A stretch of 64,000 bases of DNA from HKST-UBA178 sp965223815 (GTDB taxonomy: Bacteria; Pseudomonadota; Gammaproteobacteria; Chromatiales; Chromatiaceae): positions 3,286,001 to 3,350,000 of the forward strand of contig OZ245019.1 in the NCBI GenBank assembly GCA_965223815.1, given 5' to 3'. This document shows, piece by piece, positions 17,540 through 26,739 of this stretch (positions within the stretch are counted from its first letter, which is position 1; the number at the start of each line of letters is the position of its first letter). The notes beneath the pieces are model-generated. The model did not search any database. It saw only the letters and a program-made list of their open reading frames with translations, and was not told the DNA's origin. Made by a program: the position numbers and the translations under genes.

Positions 17540-18594
17540 TATTCGGATAACGCCCAATAGGATCGGCCTTCCCTGGCCACAGGCCGCAATCCAGGGCGTT
17601 TACCAGCGGCTTTTCCAGTGACCAGCAGATTCGCCAAGTCCATCGATACCTGGGGATGGAAATAGAAATACTCGTGCCCGAGCATCTCATAACGGCCCGC
17701 CGGAGAGACATCCACCGTCTCCATTCCGTCAGCGACGGTGAGGAATTCTCCCGCCTCGCCTAGCCGTGGATATCCGCTGAGTTGCCGAGAAACTCTGAGC
17801 GGCGTATCCGTACCCGAGGCGTAGAGGGTAACCGCATCGGTGAGAGGCACCAATCCTGGAAGTCGATCGAGAAACGATTGAGCATCGAAATCGGGTGCCA
17901 GCAGCACCAAATCCCCCACCAGCGGCCGCCTGGAAAGCGTCCTGGACAACCACTCCAGTGCGAATATGGCCCCCCGGCTTCCCAGGCTGTGGGCTACCAG
18001 ACGAATCTTGTCAGGCGCCAGCTGCTCTCCCAGCTCCTGAATAACCCTGGCAAGCAGCGGCACACTCCACTCCATGTCCGCTTGATCGCTGACATAGGCC
18101 ATGGGATCACCGTCCGATGGCCAGCTGAACATTAGCACCTGGGCGTTACCTTGAATCGTGCGCTGCAATTCCGCGGCCATACGACAATTACGCTCGAACC
18201 CGTAGTTGTAACCATGAACGAACAGCACCACGGACTCGGTTGAGTTCTGCTGAATACTGGCCTTGAGCTGTTGCCGGAAGAGGCCCATCCGCGCAGCTTC
18301 GGCCACCCGGAGTTCGTTGGTCTCCCTGGGAATATAGAACTTTAGTTTGGGTGCAATATCCCCCACCACGGGAATCTTTTTGAACTCCGCAGTGCAAACT
18401 CCCGCCGCGACCGCTCCCCTGGCTCCGCCATATCCCTCATCCGGTCCTGAAGAGTTGCGGTTGGTGATGTAATAGACCGATACCGAGCTGGCGTCAGTCC
18501 CGGCAGCCACTGGAGTCATTTCCGGCACCGATTCTTCTGAGTTGCAGGAAACCATCGAGATCAGTATTGCCAAAGACAACAGTAATCGCTTCAT
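17539..18594 (-). CDS. DUF900-type alpha/beta-hydrolase lipoprotein
   Basis: About 351 residues: a signal peptide with a lipobox (ISMVSC), then an alpha/beta-hydrolase fold with LFVHGYNYGF (oxyanion region), the nucleophile elbow VAHSLGSRG, an acidic loop LLAPDFDAQSF and a candidate catalytic His in LGHEYFYFHP. DUF900 hydrolases are esterase- or lipase-like, but the substrate is unknown. The ATG at 18594 overlaps the glycosyltransferase stop as ATGA, so the three genes glycosyltransferase, hydrolase and lipoprotein appear translationally coupled. Confidence 0.75.
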   Translation of the reverse strand: MKRLLLSLAILISMVSCNSEESVPEMTPVAAGTDASSVSVYYITNRNSSGPDEGYGGARGAVAAGVCTAEFKKIPVVGDIAPKLKFYIPRETNELRVAEAARMGLFRQQLKASIQQNSTESVVLFVHGYNYGFERNCRMAAELQRTIQGNAQVLMFSWPSDGDPMAYVSDQADMEWSVPLLARVIQELGEQLAPDKIRLVAHSLGSRGAIFALEWLSRTLSRRPLVGDLVLLAPDFDAQSFLDRLPGLVPLTDAVTLYASGTDTPLRVSRQLSGYPRLGEAGEFLTVADGMETVDVSPAGRYEMLGHEYFYFHPQVSMDLANLLVTGKAAGKRPGLRPVAREGRSYWALSE

Positions 18595-19679
18595 GTGCAC
18601 TCCAGGATTTCCCGGTAGACCGCTAGATTTCCCTCCACCATGGCATCGATGGAAAACTCCCTGGCCATCATAGCCCGGCCGCCCTCACCCAGTCGCTTGG
18701 CAAGGGAGGGGTTTTCCAGCAGCCGGCGGATGGCATGCTGCAACGCGCCGCTGTCTCTAGGCGCAACCAACAATCCCGATTCACCGTCCTTTACTGCCTC
18801 GGGCATACCACCTGCATCCGAAGCCACTACAGGGACACCGGCACTGGAGGCCTGTAGCAGCGCCACCCCCAAACCCTCCTTGAGCGAAGGGAGCACCATC
18901 ATGTTCAGACAGGGGAGTATTCTCGGCAAATCATCCCGGAATCCGGCCATAATGACCTGGCCGGTCAATCCCAGATCGGAGATCTGCTTCTGGATTACAG
19001 GTCCCTCGGGCCCCCTGCCGAAGACCAATAGACGAGCGTTCGGAAAGTCGTCAATGAGGGCGGCGAATGCCTCGATGAGAAATCGGTGACCTTTGCGTGG
19101 TATCAACTGGGCCACCACGGCGATGACTGCGGCATCATCCTGAAGGGCGAATTCCCTGAGAAACCAGTCGCGGTCGCAACCAAGCAGATAGGGGCGCATA
19201 TCCACTGCGCTGCGCACGCAAACCACATGATCGGTCGCCAGACCCTCCGACAACAACACCTTGCGAATACCTTCCGAGATAGTGATGACCTTCCGGTAGA
19301 GCGGATACTTCAGCCGAACCTGGATTGCCGTCTCAAGGTTATCAACCCGACGGGACAAAATCGCCGGAACGCCGCACCAGCGGGCGGCGATACCCCCGAA
19401 TATGTCGGCCCCTCTGCGACTGTGGAGATGGACGATGTCCGGAGATTCATCCTTAATGACGCGTATCAGACGGGGCACCAGAGCGAAATCCAGATCGCCT
19501 CGCATGGGTAGCTGATAACTCCTAACCGCACCGATACCCTCCGCTGACGAGAGGGCGCTGCCCCGCGGTATAGCCAATGCGTTGTCCACTCCCCTGGCTG
19601 CCAGCCCCTCCACCAGGTAACGCACTTGGAGCGCTCCGCCGTAGAGATTTCTGCCCGACTCGATGTGGAGTATTTTCAC
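18591..19679 (-). CDS. GT4-family glycosyltransferase
   Basis: A 362-residue GT-B fold enzyme: the N-terminal KILHIESGRNLYGGALQ, the acceptor-side HLHSRRGADIFGG and the nucleotide-sugar site RKGHRFLIEAF, FGRGPEGP and PSLKEGLGVALLQASSAG. The usual E-x7-E motif of the donor site reads E-x7-Q here (EGLGVALLQ), a notable substitution. The protein is cytoplasmic or peripheral to the membrane and would add a sugar to a lipid-linked or polymer acceptor. Its operon partners are an exported hydrolase and a lipoprotein. The start is GTG at 19679. Confidence 0.85.
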   Translation of the reverse strand: MKILHIESGRNLYGGALQVRYLVEGLAARGVDNALAIPRGSALSSAEGIGAVRSYQLPMRGDLDFALVPRLIRVIKDESPDIVHLHSRRGADIFGGIAARWCGVPAILSRRVDNLETAIQVRLKYPLYRKVITISEGIRKVLLSEGLATDHVVCVRSAVDMRPYLLGCDRDWFLREFALQDDAAVIAVVAQLIPRKGHRFLIEAFAALIDDFPNARLLVFGRGPEGPVIQKQISDLGLTGQVIMAGFRDDLPRILPCLNMMVLPSLKEGLGVALLQASSAGVPVVASDAGGMPEAVKDGESGLLVAPRDSGALQHAIRRLLENPSLAKRLGEGGRAMMAREFSIDAMVEGNLAVYREILECT

Positions 19680-19699
19680 GATAGCCCATCTGGCCCAGG

Positions 19700-20611
19700 C
19701 TATTCGATGAACTGACCGCGCCTCAGAAGATCGGCAGTCATCTTATCGAGTTCCTGAGCTCCCGAGTAGACAATGCCCGGATCCGGAGAGTAGTCGAGTT
19801 GCTTGTTGCGACCTGCGTAGTCGATGCTGTTCAAAATCCACTTGATGGCGTTCAATCTCGCGCGATGCTTGTTGTCCGCGCGCACTATAGTCCAGGGCGC
19901 AGCATGAGTATGGGTCATTTTGAGCATCTCGTACTTTACCCTGGAAAAATCATCCCAGCGTGCCTGGACCTGAAGATCGATCTCGCTAAGTTTCCACTGC
20001 TTGAGCGGATTGGTCTTGCGAATTTCAAAGCGCTTTGCCTGCACCGCTTTGCTGACACTGAAGTAGAACTTGATCAGCAGCGTGCCCTGGCGCACCAGGT
20101 CCTGCTCAAAACCGGCGACGCCCATCATGAAATCCTCATGCTCCTTCTGGGTACAGAACTTGAATACCGGCTCCACCATTGCACGGTTGTACCAACTGCG
20201 GTCGAAGATGACGATTTCCCCGCCCCGGGGAAAGTGGGAGATATACTTTTGCAGAAACCATTGACTGCGCTGTTCTACCGATGGCTTTCCAAGTGCGACC
20301 ACGCGATAGTGCCGGGGATTCATGTAGAAGGTAATGCGCTGTATGGCCCCCCCTTTTCCTGCTGCGTCGCGCCCCTCAAACAGGATAATCATACGCCGGC
20401 CGTCGCTCTCCAGTTGCTGCTGCAACTTGATCAATTCCGCCTCGTAAGGTTTCAACTGCTCCTGTTTTCGATAACGTTTCAGCGCTTTATTGCGCTCCCG
20501 GGTGAGACGTTCGTTCTCCTGCTCCAGTGCCTCGATGCGACGCATGACAGCGGAAAAGTCTACCTGCTTGCCCCGGAACATCAGGAATTCGGGATTGCTG
20601 TTGTCGCTCAT
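19700..20611 (-). CDS. ppk2: Polyphosphate kinase 2
   Basis: About 303 residues from the ATG at 20611 (an upstream ATG at 20692 would add 27 unsupported residues). The Walker A FEGRDAAGKGG (about 78-88), Walker B VIFDRSWYNR and lid region with FEIRKTNPLKQWKLSEID are those of single-domain PPK2 enzymes, which use polyphosphate to phosphorylate nucleoside diphosphates or monophosphates. An N-terminal coiled-coil-like helix precedes the P-loop. The gene is divergent from the P-loop gene at 20794. Confidence 0.92.
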   Translation of the reverse strand: MSDNSNPEFLMFRGKQVDFSAVMRRIEALEQENERLTRERNKALKRYRKQEQLKPYEAELIKLQQQLESDGRRMIILFEGRDAAGKGGAIQRITFYMNPRHYRVVALGKPSVEQRSQWFLQKYISHFPRGGEIVIFDRSWYNRAMVEPVFKFCTQKEHEDFMMGVAGFEQDLVRQGTLLIKFYFSVSKAVQAKRFEIRKTNPLKQWKLSEIDLQVQARWDDFSRVKYEMLKMTHTHAAPWTIVRADNKHRARLNAIKWILNSIDYAGRNKQLDYSPDPGIVYSGAQELDKMTADLLRRGQFIE

Positions 20612-20793
20612 ACCGCGCTGCCTATTTGCATTGCGACCCAGACACTTACAGTGAGATGAGTCAGGGCTGAAAACGTGCACTACCGGCTCCATTATATCCC
20701 TTGACCTGCGGGCTTCCTACAGAATTTGGGCTGGCGAATACGACTGTGTCATCCTGACTCTGCAGCATTCCGCAACCGCTGTAAGATAACCCT

Positions 20794-22479
20794 ATGACCG
20801 CAGACAGCTCAGCATGGAACCCCGGCCTGGATTCAGAAATCCCAGTGCACTACCAACACCTGGAAACGATCTTCAGAAAGGAGAACGTGACCACGCGGAT
20901 GTCTGACATCATGGAAATCGCCTCGCAAACAGGCCTGAGTTGGCGGGAGCTGGTTGTTTTTCGGCCTGAACGACTGGCATTACACGAGCTCATCATCAGA
21001 GTCACCGCCGATATCGTGGTCCACGAAGGAAAAGACGAAACCGATCTGGGCAGGAATTTTCGGCAAATAGCCCGCAGGCTGTTCAGCGAATATGTGCAAC
21101 CCGGAATGGCCGGTATTTCCCGCGATCACCAACGCCTGCGGGAGGTGGTGTACCGGCGCATAGATCGTGAGCTGGAAGAGACTCTGTTTACCAGCCCGCG
21201 GCCACCGCCGGCCAGCAAGGGTCTGCGGCGCCTGTTTCCGGGCCGGACTCGCAACCACCAGCCCATGGAGTCCACCGAATCCCGGGAGAAGCGGGCCATC
21301 ACATCCTTCAAGGAGCGCGGCCTCACTGCCGAGGATCCCCTTAGCCACGCCATCTATAAGGGTCTCTATCGACTCTTGAATGCCATTTCGGGCAACCGGG
21401 GTTACTTAGGAGCAGACCGAGAATTTCTGACACGGCTGATTAGCGACTACGTCTGCAACCGCTATGGCAGCCGCCTTATTGGCGAAACGATCGCCCCCTG
21501 GCTGGAGGAGGCCATAAAGCGGGAGGGCTACCTAAGTATCCGCAACGCGGAGAAGCCATTACTGATCAGCCTTAAAGGGGCATCGGCCGCGGGTAAGAGT
21601 TCGCTGCGGCCGATGCTGCGCAAAATGATGAGCCGCCGGGGAATTGGTACTGAAGGATACGCCACGATCAGCCCTGACATTTGGCGACGCCTGTTGCTGG
21701 ACTATGACGCCCTCGGAGAGGCCTACAAATATGCTGGTCGCCTTACGGGCAACGAACTGGGACTTGTCGACCGCAAGCTGGATCACTACATCCGCGCCAA
21801 GTCCGACCGACTGGGTGCCATGCCCAACCTGCTGGTGGACCGCTTCCGATTCGACAGCTTTTCCACCCAGTGGATCTCGAAGATACTCCACGGTACCTAC
21901 GTCAAACACGTCGATACCCTCTTCATGTATTTCGTCGTGACCCCGCCCCACGACACGGTCGAGAGGGGGTGGGAAAGGGGGCTGGTGACGGGACGCTACA
22001 AGGCCGTCGAAGATTTCCTTGACCACAGCGTCGAAGCCTATACCGGCATGCCAAGAGTCCTGTTCAAATGGCTGGCTTACGATAAGCCGCTGTTCAAGTA
22101 TGAGTTTCTCGACAACAGCGTTCCCAAGGGAACTTTTCCGAGGCGCATAGCCTACGGTACCCAACGAGAGATGAACATCCTCGATTGCCTGCCGTTTGTA
22201 GATATCGAACGTTACAGAAAAATAAATATCATGGCCCGCACTCCCGGGGAGGTCTACCCGGCTGGCCCCGCATTCTCGATTGCCAGCAATATGGGATTTC
22301 TAACCCAATGCGTTAACAAGATACCCGTAGTCAATTTTATCGACCCTGTGACCGGGGTCGCCTATGCGCGAGCTCGCAAAGGACGTTTCGAAACTCTCGA
22401 CGAGGGCATCCTGAAAACGCAGATGAAAGACCGGGAAACAGCAGAAATACTGACGCTGCTCTCACCGGATTTCAGTTGA
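20794..22479 (+). CDS. Large P-loop protein, zeta-toxin-like kinase fold, unknown function
   Basis: A 561-residue cytoplasmic protein. The first 250 residues are helical with no recognised domain. A Walker A site (KGASAAGKSS, 261-270) follows, then ISPDIWRRLLLDYDALGEAY and PNLLVDRFRFDSFS, a layout reminiscent of zeta-toxin or AAA_33-type small-molecule kinases. The tail (FVDIERYRKI, FIDPVTGVAYARARKG) is unfamiliar. There is no adjacent antitoxin-like gene. It is divergent from ppk2 across about 180 bp and may share regulation with it. Function is not assignable; kinase activity is an inference from the P-loop and the ISPD segment. Confidence 0.6.
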   Translation: MTADSSAWNPGLDSEIPVHYQHLETIFRKENVTTRMSDIMEIASQTGLSWRELVVFRPERLALHELIIRVTADIVVHEGKDETDLGRNFRQIARRLFSEYVQPGMAGISRDHQRLREVVYRRIDRELEETLFTSPRPPPASKGLRRLFPGRTRNHQPMESTESREKRAITSFKERGLTAEDPLSHAIYKGLYRLLNAISGNRGYLGADREFLTRLISDYVCNRYGSRLIGETIAPWLEEAIKREGYLSIRNAEKPLLISLKGASAAGKSSLRPMLRKMMSRRGIGTEGYATISPDIWRRLLLDYDALGEAYKYAGRLTGNELGLVDRKLDHYIRAKSDRLGAMPNLLVDRFRFDSFSTQWISKILHGTYVKHVDTLFMYFVVTPPHDTVERGWERGLVTGRYKAVEDFLDHSVEAYTGMPRVLFKWLAYDKPLFKYEFLDNSVPKGTFPRRIAYGTQREMNILDCLPFVDIERYRKINIMARTPGEVYPAGPAFSIASNMGFLTQCVNKIPVVNFIDPVTGVAYARARKGRFETLDEGILKTQMKDRETAEILTLLSPDFS

Positions 22480-22558
22480 TATGAGGCGGCATACCCCGGT
22501 GTGGCGGCTACAACTCGGGCAGGACAGCCTCAGCGACTCCCGGGATGTTACCTCGCGA

Positions 22559-22987
22559 TCAGGTAATCTCCACCAGTTCGATATCAAAATTGAGAGACTT
22601 GCCCGCCAACGGATGATTTCCATCCACAGAGATGGAGGTTTCCGCCAGTCCGACCACCGTTAGGTTGACGACCTGTCCATCGGGAGATTGCGCCTGCAGA
22701 GCCATACCCTCTGTGGGCTCAAGGCCTTCCGGTAACGCACTTCTGGGAACATCGTGAATCATCTCTTCGAGTCGTTCGCCGTAGGCATCCTCGCAGGGAA
22801 TGACGACCGACTTCTTCTCACCCACATCCATCCCCTGCACGGCCTTGTCGAAACCGGGAATCACCTGGCCCGACCCGAGCGAAAACTCCAACGGATCCCG
22901 ACCCGCAGAACTATCGAACTGGGTGCCATCCTCAAGGGTACCGGTGTAGTGTATTTTAACCGTGTCACCTACTTTGGCCTGGGTCAT
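22559..22987 (-). CDS. FKBP-type peptidyl-prolyl isomerase (SlyD-like)
   Basis: A 142-residue protein with the FKBP core VKIHYTGTLEDGTQFDSSAGRD split at VIPCEDAYGERLEEMIHDVP by an insert-in-flap domain, ending with DGNHPLAGKSLNFDIELVEI, as in SlyD/SlpA. It is cytoplasmic, a chaperone and proline isomerase. The His-rich metal-binding tail of true SlyD is missing, so a role in nickel delivery to the hydrogenase is not supported by the sequence. Confidence 0.88.
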   Translation of the reverse strand: MTQAKVGDTVKIHYTGTLEDGTQFDSSAGRDPLEFSLGSGQVIPGFDKAVQGMDVGEKKSVVIPCEDAYGERLEEMIHDVPRSALPEGLEPTEGMALQAQSPDGQVVNLTVVGLAETSISVDGNHPLAGKSLNFDIELVEIT

Positions 22988-23197
22988 TTCTTTTCCTCTA
23001 TATGATCAATGCACCCGCATCGCACCCAGATCGACAAGACCAGATCCGAACATGGCCACTCGGTATCGCAAATATGAGAGGGATAGGGATAGTTGAAGTT
23101 GTTTGTAAGTGTGTTAGGCCTACACCGTATCAGAAAAGCCATTCAAAAACGAGGCTATTACGCTAATGCGAAAAACTCCGAAGAGTGGGACCCGTGG

Positions 23198-26100
23198 TCA
23201 AAGCGAAATCTCGACCCGGGGACTCTCCTGATCCGCCGGGTCGAAAGTTGACCGGCACTCGGCAACTTGTTTGCCAGTCGCTCCCTTTTTCTGGATAAGG
23301 TAACGGCGCACCGTCCGTTTGCGCGCGATCGCCAGTTCGGACAGAGTCTGCGCTTCTTTGTCGCTGACGGCCGCAGCAGCTGAGTCGCTGGTGGAAGCCG
23401 GTTTGTTACGATCCTTCGCGGTTGAGCGGCCACAAACTCTCAATCTCAATTTGGGATGTTCCCCCAGCAATACCGCAATCTGATCGATATACCTTTCACT
23501 CTCATCATCCAACTGCGCGGAACCAGGAGCGAAGGTAATCGGTTCAAGGGTGGGGGTGCTTCCCTCCACTACGCCAGACAGGAGGGAGATCGCCATACTA
23601 GGTGGGAACACACGCTTCAGTGCACCGCCGACCGCTCTACCCACCGCGGAGCTCAGGTCCACCTTGGGTGCTTCCAGGGTACCTCCCAAGGGTAACGCCA
23701 GATTGATATGTCCTTTGTCATCCTGCAGCAGCCCCACAGCGGTCTCCAAGGGCACACCCAAGGCCCCCTCTACCCGTTCCGCATTCTCCTTGCTCAAAGC
23801 TGCAAAGGTGATGCCCTCGAGGTCGATTTTGATTTCACCCTGCAGCGTACCGGCAGAGGCCTTGCCGGTGACGCTGGAGTCTAACTGGCCGCTTTCAAGA
23901 TGAACTCCCGCCAACTCCTCGATATAGGGTGAAAAAGTGGAGAGCTCCACGTTGTCCACTTTGAGTTTCAGATCGAGATCCGCCTGTGTATTTACACCTC
24001 CCACCCAGCCGGAGATGTCGACATGAGTAAACTCATTGATATCGCTGGCCAATCGCACTTGGGTGGGCTGCTGCGTTTTTCTGGTATTGACATTACGAAT
24101 CCTCGCTTCCCGGAAGACGGCATCGACATTGACCTCCGGTTTTACCAAATCATCCCTGAACCGTATAACCGAATTGCCGGTGAGCGCTACCTCACCCAAC
24201 TGAACCTTTGGGTGTGGACTCGACCTTGACAGCTCCGGCCTCGAAGTTTCCCCACCTCTGCTTTCCAGAACCGCCAGTAGCTCAGCAGTCACTTTGCCGT
24301 CCGCATGTATTCCCTCCTGGCGCTGAAACGCCCGAATCGCAGCCGCCGTGCGGGGCCCCATCTTCCCGTCTATAGGTCCGCTAGGAAACCCCAAAAGCGT
24401 CAACAACTGCTGAACCCTGCCCACATCGCTCGCGCCGGAAGCAGGCCCCCTATTCTGGGCTTTCACCGCACCCGCAGCAGCGTTGTTCTTGGCGACGCCG
24501 ATGGGGCTGGGATCGTTCTGCAAGGCCTCCAGCATAGAACGCTTGAAATAGACATCGAGCCCGTGGATCCCCAAGGCGTCTGCTGCGATCTCCATATCTT
24601 GATTCAATTGCAACCCGTTGATTTCAGCTCGGCCTATCTTCAACGCGCCCTGCTCACCCTTAGCAAAGGCTGCGGATAGAGTATCCAGCGCTGCTCGCGC
24701 ATTCAGCTTCCAACTCGGATCCCCTGCCACTGTCTTCAACACCACTGGGCCAAGTGTCGAATTCGCACCGGCAAGACCCACCTGCAACTCTGGCCGGCGC
24801 CCCTCAGGATGGATAGTGACAGCGAATCCGGCCAGCTCCTGATTGATTTTTTCCAATCGCAGCGAGACTGCATCCGCTCCGGCCCGGAGCGCCATACCAT
24901 CAAGAGCAGTATTCAACGACTTGGCACGCAATTCTCCCAATGGACTCCGAGAAGTGATGGCACTCTGGTCACTCTGAAAATTCAACTGCAAGTCCAGCTT
25001 CCCTTGACCAGCATCGAGCTTGAGATCTTGGAGCCTGCTGCGCAGGCGATCCATGGAGATCTGGCGTTCCCCAACACCCAGCTGCACAGCCTGCAGGTCG
25101 GTATAGGAATCGACACCCAGAACTACCCTGCCGGCACTCGATTGCAGAGAAAAAGCTCCTCTGCCGGTTTCCAGATCTTTGACCTTCAGGGTGGAACGGG
25201 GAACCGAGAGTGAATTTCCGGAGAAGTTTTCCAACCCCGTATCCGCAACAGCAACATCGCCCGGCACCGACAACGACTGCAGGGCAGCCAAGACTTCGAC
25301 CACGGTTCCCAAAGAGATTTCAATGGGGCCGGAAAACTCCAGCTGGCGGAGTTTGATTTCTGGTTTAAAGAAGAGACGGGTCTCGCCATCACTCTGGTAT
25401 CCAGCCTCCAAATCGGTGATGAGCACATGACTCTCTTTGGAACCGAAGCGGATATCCGGCATTGAGGCCTTGCCGTCCTCGATGCCCAGTTCGATCTCTC
25501 CTTGTAGATTGATCTTGCCGCTCTCTTCACTCTGGAAAGCGATATCCAGCCTTAGGGCTGCGGACTGGAACGCCAGTTCCAAGCCCGCTTCGCGCCGATA
25601 ATCGGCATCTCTGATATCGATCGTCCCACGGGTGTTGCCTTCTAGACGCCCGTTCTCAGATAGCGTCATCCGGTACTTCAAGTCTGCATCGTAAACGCCC
25701 CGCTGGCGTTCCAAACCCAAGCCCATGGGACCGGTAAACTGCAACACTTTGGGTACTTCTGCATGGCGGGTGAGTGAATCGATTTCAAGGCTGATATTAT
25801 CGGCCAGGGGAGTCGCCTCTCCACGCCATTGCAGTTGAATATCGTTTACTTGGGCTTTCAGCTCGAACCGGCTGGGCTCATCCGCGGTCCAGGACCGCAA
25901 GTCGAACAGTGTGAACTGTTCCACATGGATGTCCAGGGATCCCCCCTGCGGATTTTCGAAGATCAAGCGCGAATTCCGCAGTTCCAGGGTGTCGACACCG
26001 GCCAACCAACCTAGCTCATCGTCAACGGGCGATGTCTCCGGCGACGATGCCGCTAGCCAAGAGGTCAGGGGGATTCCGTTGAGGCTGAAACCATCCTGGT

Positions 26101-26485
26101 CATCGCGTCTCAGGACTACATCAATTCCTTGCACCAGAAAACGCTCTACGGACAAGCGGCGATTGAACAACGGACGAAAACCCAGGCGAACACCCAGGTC
26201 TGCAACCTGGCCTCTCTCAGAATTGCTGGATCCAAAACGCACTGGACCCAGCCATAACTCACCTGCCCAAGGGCCAATCCTAATTGTCTCTATACCCTCG
26301 TGCTCTATCCCCCATTCCTCGAGTTGGTGGGCAACCAAATAGCGAACCACCAACTGAGGCGCGAAAGAGACCAATAAAACAGTCAGAACGATTACCAGCA
26401 CCGCCACTACCCAGTAACGGTGCCTGCGTTTCCTGCCTACCGGGGAAACAGTCTCTTTACTCGACACCGGAGATTTGCCCTCCAT
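23198..26485 (-). CDS. DUF748 (AsmA-like) protein with peptidoglycan-binding and OmpA-like domains
   Basis: A 1095-residue envelope protein. There is an N-terminal inner-membrane helix (about residues 26-46), then a long beta-rich AsmA/DUF748-like body (FRPLFNRRLSVERFLVQGIDV; later LDLKLKVDNVELSTFSPYIEE and a C-terminal DUF748 repeat). At about 690-745 it is interrupted by a peptidoglycan-binding_1 domain (LLGFPSGPIDGKMGPRTAAA), and a C-terminal OmpA-like region (about 980-1095, FAPGSAQLDDESERYIDQI) ends it. It probably spans the periplasm and contacts murein. The ATG at 26485 is used rather than the TTG one codon upstream. Confidence 0.8.
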   Translation of the reverse strand: MEGKSPVSSKETVSPVGRKRRHRYWVVAVLVIVLTVLLVSFAPQLVVRYLVAHQLEEWGIEHEGIETIRIGPWAGELWLGPVRFGSSNSERGQVADLGVRLGFRPLFNRRLSVERFLVQGIDVVLRRDDQDGFSLNGIPLTSWLAASSPETSPVDDELGWLAGVDTLELRNSRLIFENPQGGSLDIHVEQFTLFDLRSWTADEPSRFELKAQVNDIQLQWRGEATPLADNISLEIDSLTRHAEVPKVLQFTGPMGLGLERQRGVYDADLKYRMTLSENGRLEGNTRGTIDIRDADYRREAGLELAFQSAALRLDIAFQSEESGKINLQGEIELGIEDGKASMPDIRFGSKESHVLITDLEAGYQSDGETRLFFKPEIKLRQLEFSGPIEISLGTVVEVLAALQSLSVPGDVAVADTGLENFSGNSLSVPRSTLKVKDLETGRGAFSLQSSAGRVVLGVDSYTDLQAVQLGVGERQISMDRLRSRLQDLKLDAGQGKLDLQLNFQSDQSAITSRSPLGELRAKSLNTALDGMALRAGADAVSLRLEKINQELAGFAVTIHPEGRRPELQVGLAGANSTLGPVVLKTVAGDPSWKLNARAALDTLSAAFAKGEQGALKIGRAEINGLQLNQDMEIAADALGIHGLDVYFKRSMLEALQNDPSPIGVAKNNAAAGAVKAQNRGPASGASDVGRVQQLLTLLGFPSGPIDGKMGPRTAAAIRAFQRQEGIHADGKVTAELLAVLESRGGETSRPELSRSSPHPKVQLGEVALTGNSVIRFRDDLVKPEVNVDAVFREARIRNVNTRKTQQPTQVRLASDINEFTHVDISGWVGGVNTQADLDLKLKVDNVELSTFSPYIEELAGVHLESGQLDSSVTGKASAGTLQGEIKIDLEGITFAALSKENAERVEGALGVPLETAVGLLQDDKGHINLALPLGGTLEAPKVDLSSAVGRAVGGALKRVFPPSMAISLLSGVVEGSTPTLEPITFAPGSAQLDDESERYIDQIAVLLGEHPKLRLRVCGRSTAKDRNKPASTSDSAAAAVSDKEAQTLSELAIARKRTVRRYLIQKKGATGKQVAECRSTFDPADQESPRVEISL

Positions 26486-26739
26486 CAACTGCGAAACCGT
26501 TGATAACCGGACAATCTGCTTCGGGCATTCTCGAAAACCACTCTACGCCTCCAGTCCCGAAAAAAGTGCTGATTTCGTGACTCGACTACCCGAACCAAGC
26601 GGTAATTTCGACGCCGCTGGTTTGCTGGTGTCTTTTGGTGTGGGGAAGTCAGCCTTTATTAATTATAGCCCATGGGAAATAGCAGTCTCCTTGGCCGATC
26701 TCGCCCCTGCACAGGGTTGCTAGTCAAGCCAGTGGGATT

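Noticed and set aside
19799..20659. 286-codon plus-strand open frame opposite ppk2
   Set aside because: Antisense shadow; ppk2 carries intact Walker motifs on the other strand.
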